The position numbers and the translations under genes were made by a program. From the NCBI RefSeq assembly GCF_002920615.1, contig NZ_PQSU01000036.1, positions 1 through 64,000 of the forward strand: a DNA stretch of 64,000 bases, read 5' to 3'. The DNA comes from Streptomyces sp. Ru62 (GTDB taxonomy: Bacteria > Actinomycetota > Actinomycetes > Streptomycetales > Streptomycetaceae). Below are positions 37,859-46,321 of the stretch, in pieces (positions within the stretch are counted from its first letter, which is position 1; each line of letters begins with the position of its first letter). The notes beneath the pieces were generated by a model. The model saw only the letters and a list, made by a program, of their open reading frames with translations, made no database searches and had not been told where the DNA came from.

Positions 37859-38701
37859 TCACGGGTTGCTGGTCACCTCGAAGCCCGCGCCGTACACGCC
37901 GGCGGGCGTGGCGGCGTCCCGGGCGCGCAAGTCGGCGAGGATGTTGGCCGAGCTGGTGTATTCGAACGGCGGCAGGGACAAAGTGATCGCTTTGGTGATC
38001 CCGGCCCAGGGGCCCTCGGCCTTGAAGCCGTTCTCCTGGGAGGGAAGTTCGCTCCCAGGTACGTGCCAGACGGCCGGTCCTCCCGAGTCACCCGTCAGGT
38101 TGGCGGCCGGCGACCTGTAGATGCCGCCGGTGTTGTCCATGATGGTTCCGAACCACACACCTGTCTGGCCCGCCACGATGAGTTCGTCGTCCCCGGTGGC
38201 GAGCAGTCGCTCGGAGTCGAGCGCGGGCTGTAGGGCGTTCGGACTGGCGGTTCCGCCGGGAACCCGTACCTCGCCGGTCTGCTTCAGGTAAGGGCCCCGC
38301 GAGGAGAGCGTCACCTGCGGGACCAGCTCGATGATCATGTAGTCCTTGGTCATGTGACCGGTCTGTGAACCCTCGGGGTCCTTGAAGTAGCGCACGTGTC
38401 CGATCGGGCCGAAAGCGGGATCCGCCCGGTCGTAGACGGGCGCGACGTCGTCCGGGATCTCGCGGTCCGCGTAGGTGCCGTCGGGGTCGTTGAGGCAGTG
38501 ACCGGCCGAGATGGCGATCCGGTGCCCGTACTTGTCGTCGCCCACCGCGCCGATGGTGCAGAAGGCGAACGGTGCCGACGGACTGAAGAGGATCTGCATC
38601 CCGTTGTGGACGCGCTTGCCCGTGTCGGCCCGGGCCGCGCCGGCTGCCACGGTCCACAGGACCGTGAGGCTCAGCACCAGGACGCACCATCGTCTGATCA
38701 T
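37859..38701 (-). CDS. Secreted trypsin-like serine protease
   Basis: ATG 38701 follows a GGTTGGCAC leader with no strong ribosome site. 280 residues with signal peptide (cleavage near GAARADT). Triad: His68 in ISAGHC, Asp120 in MTKDYMII, Ser206 in LTGDSGGPA. A streptogrisin-like compact domain without a long pro-region. Cysteines 48/69 could pair. It stands between the other protease and the esterase on the same strand. Confidence 0.85.
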   Translation of the reverse strand: MIRRWCVLVLSLTVLWTVAAGAARADTGKRVHNGMQILFSPSAPFAFCTIGAVGDDKYGHRIAISAGHCLNDPDGTYADREIPDDVAPVYDRADPAFGPIGHVRYFKDPEGSQTGHMTKDYMIIELVPQVTLSSRGPYLKQTGEVRVPGGTASPNALQPALDSERLLATGDDELIVAGQTGVWFGTIMDNTGGIYRSPAANLTGDSGGPAVWHVPGSELPSQENGFKAEGPWAGITKAITLSLPPFEYTSSANILADLRARDAATPAGVYGAGFEVTSNP

Positions 38702-38742
38702 GTGCCAACCCTGTCTGTCGGAGAGTGAGGGGTGCTGAGCGG

Positions 38743-39837
38743 TCAGGAGGACGCGAACGCCGCTTCGAGACGCGGCACGAAGTCGACGAGGTCCCGCGCC
38801 CAGCAGCCGCTGGTGTGGCCGCCGTCGCATTCGTCGCCCCACCTGGACCCGTCCCCGTAGTCCACGTAATGGGAAGGGTGTCCGAGTTGGTCCAGACGCT
38901 CCTTGGCGTGCTGGGACGCCGACTGGACCCAGAACTCCGGCTCGGCGGGGCTGCCCTGCCCGTTCCCGGTGTACAGCGTGACGCCCGTACCGGCCCTCGC
39001 CAGGACGTCCATGTGCGCCACCGGATCCGCCTCGTCCCAGCGCCAGTCGGCGCCGAAGACCGGATACGGCGTGCCGAAGACGGCGTCGCTGGACACCGCA
39101 GGCCCGAAGTCGAGACCGCATGTGGGGTTCGAGCTGCCGCAGAGCGGGGCTCCGATGTTCGTCAGCGTGGCGACGACGGCCGCCCGCATGACGCCGTGCT
39201 GGAGGGAGAGTTCGTCGGCACCGGAGAGCGAAGCGACCTGACTGAACAGGCCGGGATGTCTCTGGGCGTAGTGCAGTGCGCCGAAGCCGCCCATCGAGAG
39301 TCCGGCGACGGCCCGGGCCCTCCGTGCGGAATCCGTGCGGAGATTGGCGTCGATGAACGGGATCACCTGAGTGATGTGGAAGTTCTCCCAGTTCTGCGCC
39401 CCGGCGGCGGTGCCCTGGTCGAGCCAGTTGGTGTACCAGCCCCTGCGGCCTCCGTCCGGGATGACGGTGATCATCGACTGGGCCGCGGTGAGGGCCGGGT
39501 AGGCCACGTTCGGGTTGCCCGGATCGTCCGACGCGCCGTGCAGGAAGTACAGGACCGGGTAGCGCTTGTCGGGGCGGTCGGCGTAGTCGGCGGGCAGCAG
39601 GATCCGGATGCGGTGCTCACCGTCGACCTCGGGCGTGGTCACGGTGATCACGAAGTTGGTGGCGGAGCCGGTGGTGGTGCCGACCTGGGTCAGTCCGAAG
39701 CCGTCGGTCATCTGCGGTGGGCGCGCGTCCGGATCCGCGGCCTGTGCGGACGGCATACCCGGAAGGAGGAGGGCCGTCGCCAGGGCGATGGCCGCCGCCG
39801 TCGCACGCTTGAGCCGGGTGGGCAGAGCTGATCTCAT
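38743..39837 (-). CDS. Secreted esterase of the antigen-85/esterase D type
   Basis: ATG 39837 with GGAGGACACCTG. 364 residues with a signal peptide (MPSAQAADP). Alpha/beta-hydrolase nucleophile Ser181 in GLSMGGFGA, preceded by the PDGGRRGWYTNW oxyanion loop that is typical of antigen-85/esterase D proteins. The His is probably in GGHTSGCWA near residue 345. Activity may be an acyl or feruloyl esterase. No mycolic acids are expected here. Its start faces the LuxR-type regulator at 40031. Confidence 0.85.
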   Translation of the reverse strand: MRSALPTRLKRATAAAIALATALLLPGMPSAQAADPDARPPQMTDGFGLTQVGTTTGSATNFVITVTTPEVDGEHRIRILLPADYADRPDKRYPVLYFLHGASDDPGNPNVAYPALTAAQSMITVIPDGGRRGWYTNWLDQGTAAGAQNWENFHITQVIPFIDANLRTDSARRARAVAGLSMGGFGALHYAQRHPGLFSQVASLSGADELSLQHGVMRAAVVATLTNIGAPLCGSSNPTCGLDFGPAVSSDAVFGTPYPVFGADWRWDEADPVAHMDVLARAGTGVTLYTGNGQGSPAEPEFWVQSASQHAKERLDQLGHPSHYVDYGDGSRWGDECDGGHTSGCWARDLVDFVPRLEAAFASS

Positions 39838-39953
39838 CAGGTGTCCTCCGGGGGGTGATGCGAGGGGACGGGACGGGTGGTCAGCCGGTCACGGAGCATC
39901 TCACCGCATCACTCCACGTGACGCCATACGTACACGTGGCGCAGTCGGGCCGC

Positions 39954-39969
39954 TGGCGCCATTGCGCCA
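39954..39969. promoter_or_regulatory. Inverted repeat in the esterase/regulator divergent region
   Basis: TGGCGC-4 nt-GCGCCA perfect inverted repeat, 61 bp before the regulator start. A CACGTG pair also occurs at 39915-39938. Possible regulator-binding sites. Confidence 0.4.
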
Positions 39970-40030
39970 ACACGGCAGTACTCTGCTAGGGGTTGGGCTG
40001 ACCGGTCCCGGTTCGGCGAGGGGGAAAGCC

Positions 40031-41002
40031 GTGCATGACGTGTTCGACCCGGACTCCGACCGAGGGCGGGTCTACCGGTTCCTGGTCGGTCACCCGCACG
40101 CGTCTGCCCCACGGTTGGCGGCCGGGACCGGACTGAGTGAGACGGCCGTCCGGGCCCTGCTGGAGGAACTCGCCGCCGAGGACATCGTGCTGACGGCTGA
40201 TTCCGGGGACGCGCGAAGCCGTTGGGAAGCGATGCCACCCACCCAGGTCGTCGAGGCGCTGCTGCGGCGCGATGACGTGGTGCGCACCGCGTTGCGGCAC
40301 ACCGGTACGGAGATGGAACGGGTCTACCGCTCCGCCAGGAGGGACGCCGGTCACTACGAGGCGCTGGAAGTCGTCGAGGACCCCGTACGCGTCCTGGCGG
40401 TCAGCAGGCAGCTCCAGCAGTCGGTGCGCCACCAGCTCCGCGTCATTGACGTGCCACCGTACTCCGGCACTTCCGACCACTACCTCGCGCAGGAGGCGCT
40501 GCAGCGCGAGCGCATGGCCGCCGGCGTCGTCTACCGTGCCATCTACCACGGATCCGCCTTCGACGACCCCATCGCCTGGCCCAACATGGCACGCATGATC
40601 GAAGCCGGGGAACAGGCACGGACCTTGGACGATCCGCCCATGAAACTGGCGATCCGTGACAACGATCTCGCGGTGGTCACCCTCGCTGCCGACGACCGTC
40701 CCGGACTCGTCTCCCTGCTGATCCGTCCCTCCGGTCTGTTCCAGGCGCTCTCCAACACCTTCGAGTCGCTGTGGAGACTCGCCGTTCCGGTATCGGCGGC
40801 GGGAATCGGTACGCCGATCGACGCCCGGGACCGCCAGATCCTCACCCTCATGGCCAGCGGCGCCACCGACGAAGCGATCGCCAGACACCTGGGCCTGGGC
40901 CGCCGCACCGTCGTGCGCCGCGTCTCCGCCCTCCTCGACAGCCTGGGCGCCACCACCCGTTTCCAGGCGGGGGTCCAGGCGGCACGGCGCGGCTGGCTCT
41001 GA
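40031..41002 (+). CDS. LuxR/TrmB-like transcriptional regulator
   Basis: GTG 40031 behind GAGGGGGAAAG. 323 residues: N-terminal winged-helix/TrmB-like part (RFLVGHPHASAPRLAAGTGL), a middle sensor-like region, and a C-terminal LuxR HTH (LTLMASGATDEAIARHLGLG, RTVVRRVSALLDSLG). It belongs to a common Streptomyces group of regulators next to exported enzyme genes. Divergent from the esterase/protease trio, so likely controls them. No ATPase domain. Confidence 0.88.
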   Translation: MHDVFDPDSDRGRVYRFLVGHPHASAPRLAAGTGLSETAVRALLEELAAEDIVLTADSGDARSRWEAMPPTQVVEALLRRDDVVRTALRHTGTEMERVYRSARRDAGHYEALEVVEDPVRVLAVSRQLQQSVRHQLRVIDVPPYSGTSDHYLAQEALQRERMAAGVVYRAIYHGSAFDDPIAWPNMARMIEAGEQARTLDDPPMKLAIRDNDLAVVTLAADDRPGLVSLLIRPSGLFQALSNTFESLWRLAVPVSAAGIGTPIDARDRQILTLMASGATDEAIARHLGLGRRTVVRRVSALLDSLGATTRFQAGVQAARRGWL

Positions 41003-41019
41003 ACCCGCGGTGACAGCCT

Positions 41020-41163
41020 ATGCTGTGGCCGGGCTTCCTGGGCGAGGACGCGGTCTATCGGTGGGACGTATGGGCAGCCGCCTTTCTCGTCGGTGGGGGC
41101 TGCTCCGATGACCGGTTCAGCGACTTCACGGCGGGTCTCGTGGCGCTCGGACGTGAGTGGTAG
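41020..41163 (+). pseudogene. C-terminal DUF4240 remnant
   Basis: MLWPGFLGEDAVYRWDVWAA, FLVGGGCSDDRFSDFTAGLV, ALGREW, then two in-frame TAG codons. This is the conserved GGCSDDxFxxF core of DUF4240. The N-terminal half is not here; a piece of it lies at 9726-9836 on the other strand. Confidence 0.6.
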
Positions 41164-41166
41164 TAG

Positions 41167-41577
41167 GTCACCGCCGTCGACGGCGACGGCGAGCCGCGGT
41201 TCCTGCCCGTGGTCTCCGAGCGGGCCCGCGCCAAGTCGAACCGGATGGCCGAGAAGATGACGCGCCCGCCGAAGCAGAAGGCCCGCCCGCTCGGGCAGCT
41301 GCGCGCGTGGTAGAACGCGAGCGCGATCCTCACCTCCGGTGTCGCCGCCGACGTCGTCAACTCCCTCCTCGGGTACGCCCGCGCCGCGGCCGCCGCCATC
41401 GGGGCCCGGGTCGCCGCCGTGGTCGACGTCGCCCTGGCGGCCGTCGACGTCGCCGCGGTGGTGTTCGTGATGAACAGCGGCGGCCGGTTCCACCGCCGGC
41501 ACCTGCTAGCCGAAGCCCGCCGTCACCTCGCTTTCGTGCTGCGCGGCCGCCGTCGCGAGCGGAGCCAGCCGATCTGA
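41167..41577 (+). pseudogene. MobF relaxase C-terminal remnant, copy 1
   Basis: In the same frame as the preceding fragment: VTAVDGDGEPRFLPVVSERA, KSNRMAEKMTRPPKQKARPL, an in-frame TAG, then NASAILTSGVAADVVNSLLG and the Ala-rich VDVALAAVDVAAVVFVM to LRGRRRERSQPI. I believe it to be the tail of MobF-type relaxases of Streptomyces elements, with moderate certainty. Copy 2 is at 44672-44900. Confidence 0.5.
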
Positions 41578-41631
41578 CCCTCGACCCCGCCCTTCTCGTG
41601 ACACTGTTGGCGAATCCTGGGGGCTGAACGT

Positions 41632-41675
41632 GACGTCGGCCTTCATGCCCCGTTGTGGTCATGAAGGCCGACGTC
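41632..41675. promoter_or_regulatory. Perfect 16-bp hairpin in front of the IS1182 transposase
   Basis: GACGTCGGCCTTCATG and CATGAAGGCCGACGTC around a 12-nt loop. Such hairpins near IS ends prevent read-through transcription and hide the transposase start. Confidence 0.6.
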
Positions 41676-41679
41676 GTGT

Positions 41680-43355
41680 TTGGGGGGGAGGGTGGCGGTG
41701 TCGTTGCACGTCAGGAAGATCGGTGGGGTTCCGGAGGAGACGGCCCGGGTAGCGCGGGCCGCGTTCCCGAAGGGCAGTCTGGCGATACGGATCCGTGACG
41801 AGCTGGGCGAGCTGTTTTCGGACGCGGACTTTGTCGGGTTGTATCCGAGCAGGGGGAAGCCGGCGTGGTCGCCGGCTCGGCTGGCGCTCGGGTCGGTCAT
41901 GCAGTTCGCCGAGGGCCTGTCGGACCGGCAGGCCGCGGACGCCGTGCGCGGGCGGCTGGACTGGAAGTACCTGCTGGGGCTGGAGCTGGCCGATCCAGGG
42001 TTCGACCACTCGGTGCTCACCGAGTTCAGGGACCGGCTGATCGCCGGAGACGTCGGGATCAAGCTTCTTGACCGGGTCCTCGAGGCCGCCGCGGAGCAGA
42101 GCTTGATCAGGGCAGGTGGCCGTGCTCGTACGGACTCCACGATCGTGCTGTCTGCCGCGCGGCAGATCAACGGACTGGTGCGACTTGGTGAAACCCTGCG
42201 GGCCGCGCTAAACAGCGTGGCGGCCCGCGAGCCGGAGTGGCTGGCTGGGTGGGTTCCGCCTGAGTGGTTCGACCGGTACGCGATCCGGTTCGAGGACACC
42301 CGGCTGCCAAAGGGGAAGGCCAAGCAGACGGAGCTGATCGAGCAGATCGGCGCCGACGGGCTGAAGCTGCTCGCGGCCCTGCATGCACCGGACGCCCCTG
42401 GCTCCCTGAGGCGGCTCGACCGGGTCCAAAGCCTGCGCCAGATGTGGATCCAGCAGTACGTCGTCGACAACGGCCTGGTCCGTCGCCGGGATCTCAAGGA
42501 CCGCCCGCGGGCGCAGAGCGGCTGGTCACGCCCTACGACACCGACGCGCGGGGCAGCGTGAAGCGCGGCATCTTCTGGGACGGCTACAAGGTCCACCTCA
42601 CCGAGACCTGCGAGCCGGACAGCCCGAATCTGATCACACACGTCGCCACGACGGACTCCACTGTCCAGGACGTGCGGCTGGTCGCCCCGATCCACGCCCA
42701 CCTCGCCGAGCGCGACCTCCTGCCCGACCGGCACCTGGTCGACGCGGGCTACGCCACAGCCAGGGAAGTGGTCACCGCACGCCGAAATCACAAAGTCAAT
42801 CTGGTGGGCCCAATCCTCGCTTCCACCAGCTGGCAGACCAAAGACGACGGTGGCTTCTCCCAGGCCGACTTCACCATCGACTGGGAGAACCGACAGGTGA
42901 CCTGTCCCAACGGCGCGACCAGCAGCCGTTGGGCCGAAGACCGCTCCCAGGAGGGGACAGCCGTGGTCCGAGCACGGTTCCCGACGGCTGCCTGCCGGGC
43001 CTGCAAGGCCCGAGAGCAGTGCACCCGCTCCAACACCAAGTGGGATATGGGCCGTCGGATCACCCTCCGCCCGCAAGCGGAGTATGAGGCGATTCAGCAG
43101 GCACGAGCCCAGGAAGACACCCAGAAATGGAAAGAGCAGTACGCGCTCCGGGCCGGTGTCGAAGGCACGATCTCTCAGGGCGTCCGATGTCTCGGCCTAC
43201 GACGATGTCGCAATCACGGCCTGGCCAAAGCCCGGCTACAGCACCAGCACACCGCAACCGCGATGAACTTCCACCGGCTCAACGCCTGGCGGACTGACAC
43301 CCCACGGGCTCGCACCCGAACATCTCACCTGGCAGCCCTCCGGCCAGCCCAGTAG
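41680..43355 (+). pseudogene. IS1182-family transposase, one frameshift
   Basis: The N-terminal frame (to about 42510) has FVGLYPSRGKPAWSPARLAL, SDRQAADAVRGRLDWKYLLG and DHSVLTEFRDRL. The rest of the protein, VTPYDTDARGSVKRGIFWDG, HLVDAGYATAREVVTARRNH and YALRAGVEGTISQGVRCLGL, is in another frame from about 42515. A +/-1 shift at the GCCCGCGGGCGC stretch separates them. IS1182 transposases are a single ~550-residue protein, so this copy is probably inactive unless recoded. Confidence 0.8.
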
Positions 43356-43495
43356 AACTCAGCAGAGGCTCCACAGTCGTGCTCCCTTTGATCTCTCTGA
43401 GATGCGGCCTGTCGTGAGGGAAGACAGGGCGGTGCTGTCGTGAAGCGCGGCGAAGCGTGACTACCCCAGCGGATTGAGACGGCGGCGCTGGGCAC

Positions 43496-44353
43496 ATGGA
43501 GCAGATGGGTGCCCTTCTCGCGTTGACTTCTGCGGTCTGCTACGGCGTCGTCGACTTCGCCGGCGGGCTGCTGTCCCGTCGGGTCCACTTCGCCGTGGTC
43601 ACCTTCCTCGGACAGATCGGAGGCCTGCTGCTCGCGCTCGCAGCCGCTCTTCTGTTACCCGCCGAAGCAGTCCGGCCAGCTGATGTGATGTGGGGAACTC
43701 TCTCCGGTGCTGGCAGCGCGACGGCCATGCATTTCCTCAATCGCGGTCTGAGCCGCGGTGCCATGAGCGTGGTGATACCCGTGAGCGCCGTCACCGGAGT
43801 GGCCCTGTCCGTGTTGTGCGGGGTGTTCTTCCTGGGGGACCGTCCCACACCACTGGCCTGGCTGGGCATCTGTATCACCGTGCCCGCCCTGTGGCTCGTC
43901 TCCGCCGGCGGCACCAGCCGCGGAGACAACGAAGGGACACAGTCCGGGCCGGTACTGACAGACGGCCTGGCCGCTAGCCTGGGGGTGGCCGTGCAATATG
44001 TCGGCCTCGCCCAGGTGGATCCGGCAAGTGGTCTCTGGCCGGTGGCTGTCGGCCGCCTCACCGCGGTGCTCCTCCTGCTGCCGGCCACCTGGCGACACAC
44101 CTCCGAGTTCAGGCGATCCGCCAGGTCATGGGGCTGGGCGGTCCTGATCGGAGCGGGAGCCGCCCTCGGCCTCATCCTGTATCTCTGGGCCACCCGACTA
44201 CAGATGCTGGCCATCGCTGTCGTCCTGGCCTCTCTCTACCCGGCCGTCCCGACGGCCCTCGGGCTCACGGTGCTGCGCGAAAAGGTCACCCGCGCACAGG
44301 TGACAGGCCTGGTAAGTTCGGCCGCCGCTGTCATCCTGCTCAGCCTCGGGTGA
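43496..44353 (+). CDS. EamA/DMT-family membrane transporter
   Basis: ATG 43496; ATG 43505 is equally possible. 285 residues, about ten spans in two EamA repeats (LLALTSAVCYGVVDFAGGLL; second repeat from GVAVQYVGLAQVDPASGLW). Loop phrase VLREKVTRAQVTGLVSSAAA at the end is typical. An exporter of small metabolites is the usual role; the substrate is unknown. Intact although surrounded by decayed mobile elements. Confidence 0.85.
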   Translation: MEQMGALLALTSAVCYGVVDFAGGLLSRRVHFAVVTFLGQIGGLLLALAAALLLPAEAVRPADVMWGTLSGAGSATAMHFLNRGLSRGAMSVVIPVSAVTGVALSVLCGVFFLGDRPTPLAWLGICITVPALWLVSAGGTSRGDNEGTQSGPVLTDGLAASLGVAVQYVGLAQVDPASGLWPVAVGRLTAVLLLLPATWRHTSEFRRSARSWGWAVLIGAGAALGLILYLWATRLQMLAIAVVLASLYPAVPTALGLTVLREKVTRAQVTGLVSSAAAVILLSLG

Positions 44354-44545
44354 ATGCCCCGCTCCGTCCTCGGGCTAGGCCATCCGTCCCCACCGAGTCG
44401 AAAACCTTCTCACTCAACCGACCAGATGTGCCAACAGTGTCTTCTCGTGGGCGGAGTCGAGGCCCGGCAGGCAGTGCGCGGCATCGATGCCGCCGAGCGG
44501 AGGTGGCAACGGCACGCTGCGGGGCCGGCACCGCAGGCTGCGACG

Positions 44546-44650
44546 TCAGGGGTGCACGAGCACCGTGAACAGCTGTTCCAGTGTTCGGGTCAGCGCGGTC
44601 TCGTCGGCGCTTTTGAGGGAGGAGTCGCCGATCACTGTGCGCATCAGCCG
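44546..44650 (-). pseudogene. Short C-terminal remnant (TetR-like)
   Basis: MRTVIGDSSLKSADETALTR, TLEQLFTVLVHP, then stop. The helical ending resembles the C-terminus of a TetR regulator, with low certainty. The N-terminal portion has been lost at the relaxase junction. Confidence 0.3.
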
Positions 44651-44671
44651 CTGTCCTGCCGCTCCCCCCTC

Positions 44672-44900
44672 GAGCACGCCCGCGCCGCGGCTGCCGCGAT
44701 CCGGGCCCGGGTCGCCGCCGTGGTTGACGTCGCCCTGGCGGCCGTCGACGTCACCGCGACCGTGTTCGTGATGAACGACGGCGGCCGCTTCCACTGCCGG
44801 CACCTGCTTGCCGGCGCCCGCCGCCACCTCGCCTTCGTCCTTCGCGGCCGCCGCCGCGACCCCGGTCTGGACGACCAGATCGTGGCCGCCGCCATCTCTG
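44672..44900 (+). pseudogene. MobF relaxase C-terminal remnant, copy 2
   Basis: RARVAAVVDVALAAVDVTAT, FVMNDGGRFHCRHLLAGARR, LAFVLRGRRRDPGLDDQIVA. It is closely similar in DNA to copy 1 (41375-41555), in direct orientation, and extends a little further at the C-terminus. Confidence 0.5.
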
Positions 44901-44916
44901 AGGGGAACGGTGTCGG

Positions 44917-45345
44917 CTATGAGTCGAGCCATCCGCCGATGTCCGCGGGGCCGTTCGGGTTTGCACCGCCGGGGCCGGCCTCGACGAGCACGAGCGCGCG
45001 GACGAGCCCGGGATGCGCGGCGGCGGTGAGCATGGCCGTGTGCCCGCCCAGTGACTGGCCGACCAGGACGGGCCGCTGCAGCGCCAGCTGATCGACAACG
45101 GCGATGACGTCGGCGCCGTAGGCGGCGCGGGAGACGTCCCGCGGGTGGCGCTCGCTGGCGCCGTGCACGCGCTGGTCGACCGCGACGACCCGATACCGGG
45201 AACTCAACCTCCGTGCCAGCACGTCCCATTCACCCGCGTGACCGGCCAGGCCGTGCAGCAGCACGATGGGCTGTCGCGGCCCGCCCCAGTCCCGGCAGGC
45301 AAGCCGGACACCTTCTCGCACCACCACGCGTTCAGACCATGTCAC
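44917..45345 (-). pseudogene. Alpha/beta hydrolase, N-terminal half only
   Basis: GTG 45345 behind GGGGGG. IVLLHGLAGHAGEWDVLARR gives the oxyanion HG motif and LVGQSLGGHTAML the Ser nucleophile. It ends at a TAG (44917) after IGGWLDS where WLDSW is the probable original (TGG to TAG). A few further codons (PTPFPS) follow before the relaxase junction. The Asp and His of the triad are missing. Confidence 0.7.
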
Positions 45346-45376
45346 GTCGGCCCCCCAGGGAATCGGCTGGCCTCGA

Positions 45377-45930
45377 TCATGCCGCAACCGCCTCGGGGCG
45401 TTCGACGAGCCGGCCGCGTTCGAAGCAGGCTCCGGCGCGGAGGAGGGCGACCAGGTGGGGGGCGTTCACGGCCCGCCACCGCTGCTGGGCGGACTCGCCG
45501 GCTTGAAGACCATCGCCAGGGCGGCGGCGCGGGAACCGGCGCCGCGGGTGACCTTGGTCCGCAGCCGGACCGTGGCGAACGTGGACTCAATCGGGTTCGT
45601 GGTCCGCAGATGGATCCAGTGCTCGGCCGGGAAGTCGTAAAACGTAGCAGCTCGGCCTGGTCGTCGGTGATCTTCTTGACGGCCTTGGGGAACTTCGCGC
45701 CGGAGAGTTGCACGAACGTTTTGATCGCCGCCTCGGCGTGCTGCTTGTCCTCGGCGCTGTAGATGTCCTGGATGGCCTTCTTCGCCCCCGGCTGCGCGGA
45801 CTTCGGCAGGGAGTCAAGCACGTTTGCGGTTTTGTGAACCCAGCACCTCTGCTCGCGGGTAGTGGGGAACACCTCGGCCAGCGCCTTCCAAAAGCCCAGG
45901 GCACCGTCCCCGACCGCGAGGCCGGGGCGC
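45377..45930 (-). pseudogene. IS256-family transposase C-terminal remnant
   Basis: GDGALGFWKALAEVFPTTRE, RCWVHKTANVLDSLPKSAQP, FPKAVKKITDDQAELL in one frame, then the end (HWIHLRTTNPIESTFATVRL to LVERPEAVAA) in other frames. The N-terminal half and the element ends are missing. Confidence 0.75.
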
Positions 45931-46250
45931 GCATGCCCTCCGCCTCTGCTTCATGTCGGCGGGCCGTCCCGGCCGGGTTGCCTCCACCGCGCGGCTGCAT
46001 CCGGGCGTCGGCCCGTCTCCGTCGGCTGTCTCGCGCCGGGCCGCGGCGGCCTGTCGCCGTCACCCCGAGTCCCGCCCGTACTGGCGGTCACCGGCCGCTA
46101 CTGGCTGCCACGGGCCGCCACGGCGCCCGTCGTCGGCTGTCGGCCGTGAGCCGTCGGGCCACCGACTACCGGGCCGGGCGCCCGGCGGCCCTGCGGTGCA
46201 GTGCCCGGAGGCCGCCCGTCGCCGTCAGATCCTCTGACACCTGGGAACGC
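45931..46250. other. No gene seen
   Basis: Sequence between the transposase remnant and the terminator of the subtilase. Only overlapping random frames. Confidence 0.35.
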
Positions 46251-46289
46251 CGCGTGGGCGGGGCCGCCGGCTGCGGTCCCACCCACGCG
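46251..46289 (-). terminator. Terminator of the subtilase gene
   Basis: CGCGTGGGCGGG and CCCACCCACGCG form a 12-bp stem (one G-U type mismatch) around a 15-nt loop, 33 bp downstream of the minus-strand stop at 46322. Confidence 0.65.
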
Positions 46290-46321
46290 GTTCTGTCCCG
46301 GGTGACTCCCGGGGGGTGACG

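Larger units (their letters stand above)
41632..43380 (+). mobile_element. IS1182-family insertion sequence (decayed; ends approximate)
   Basis: The unit contains the hairpin above and the frameshifted transposase. Weakly complementary ends may be ACTGTTGG at 41602 and the complement of ACTGTGGAG near 43370, so the extent is approximate. It sits between the two copies of the relaxase tail. Confidence 0.55.

Noticed and set aside
41161..41300. Repeated TAG stops as evidence of stop-codon reassignment
   Set aside because: Real genes here use TGA, TAG and TAA as stops, and the fragments also have shifts and lost ends, so pseudogenisation explains them.
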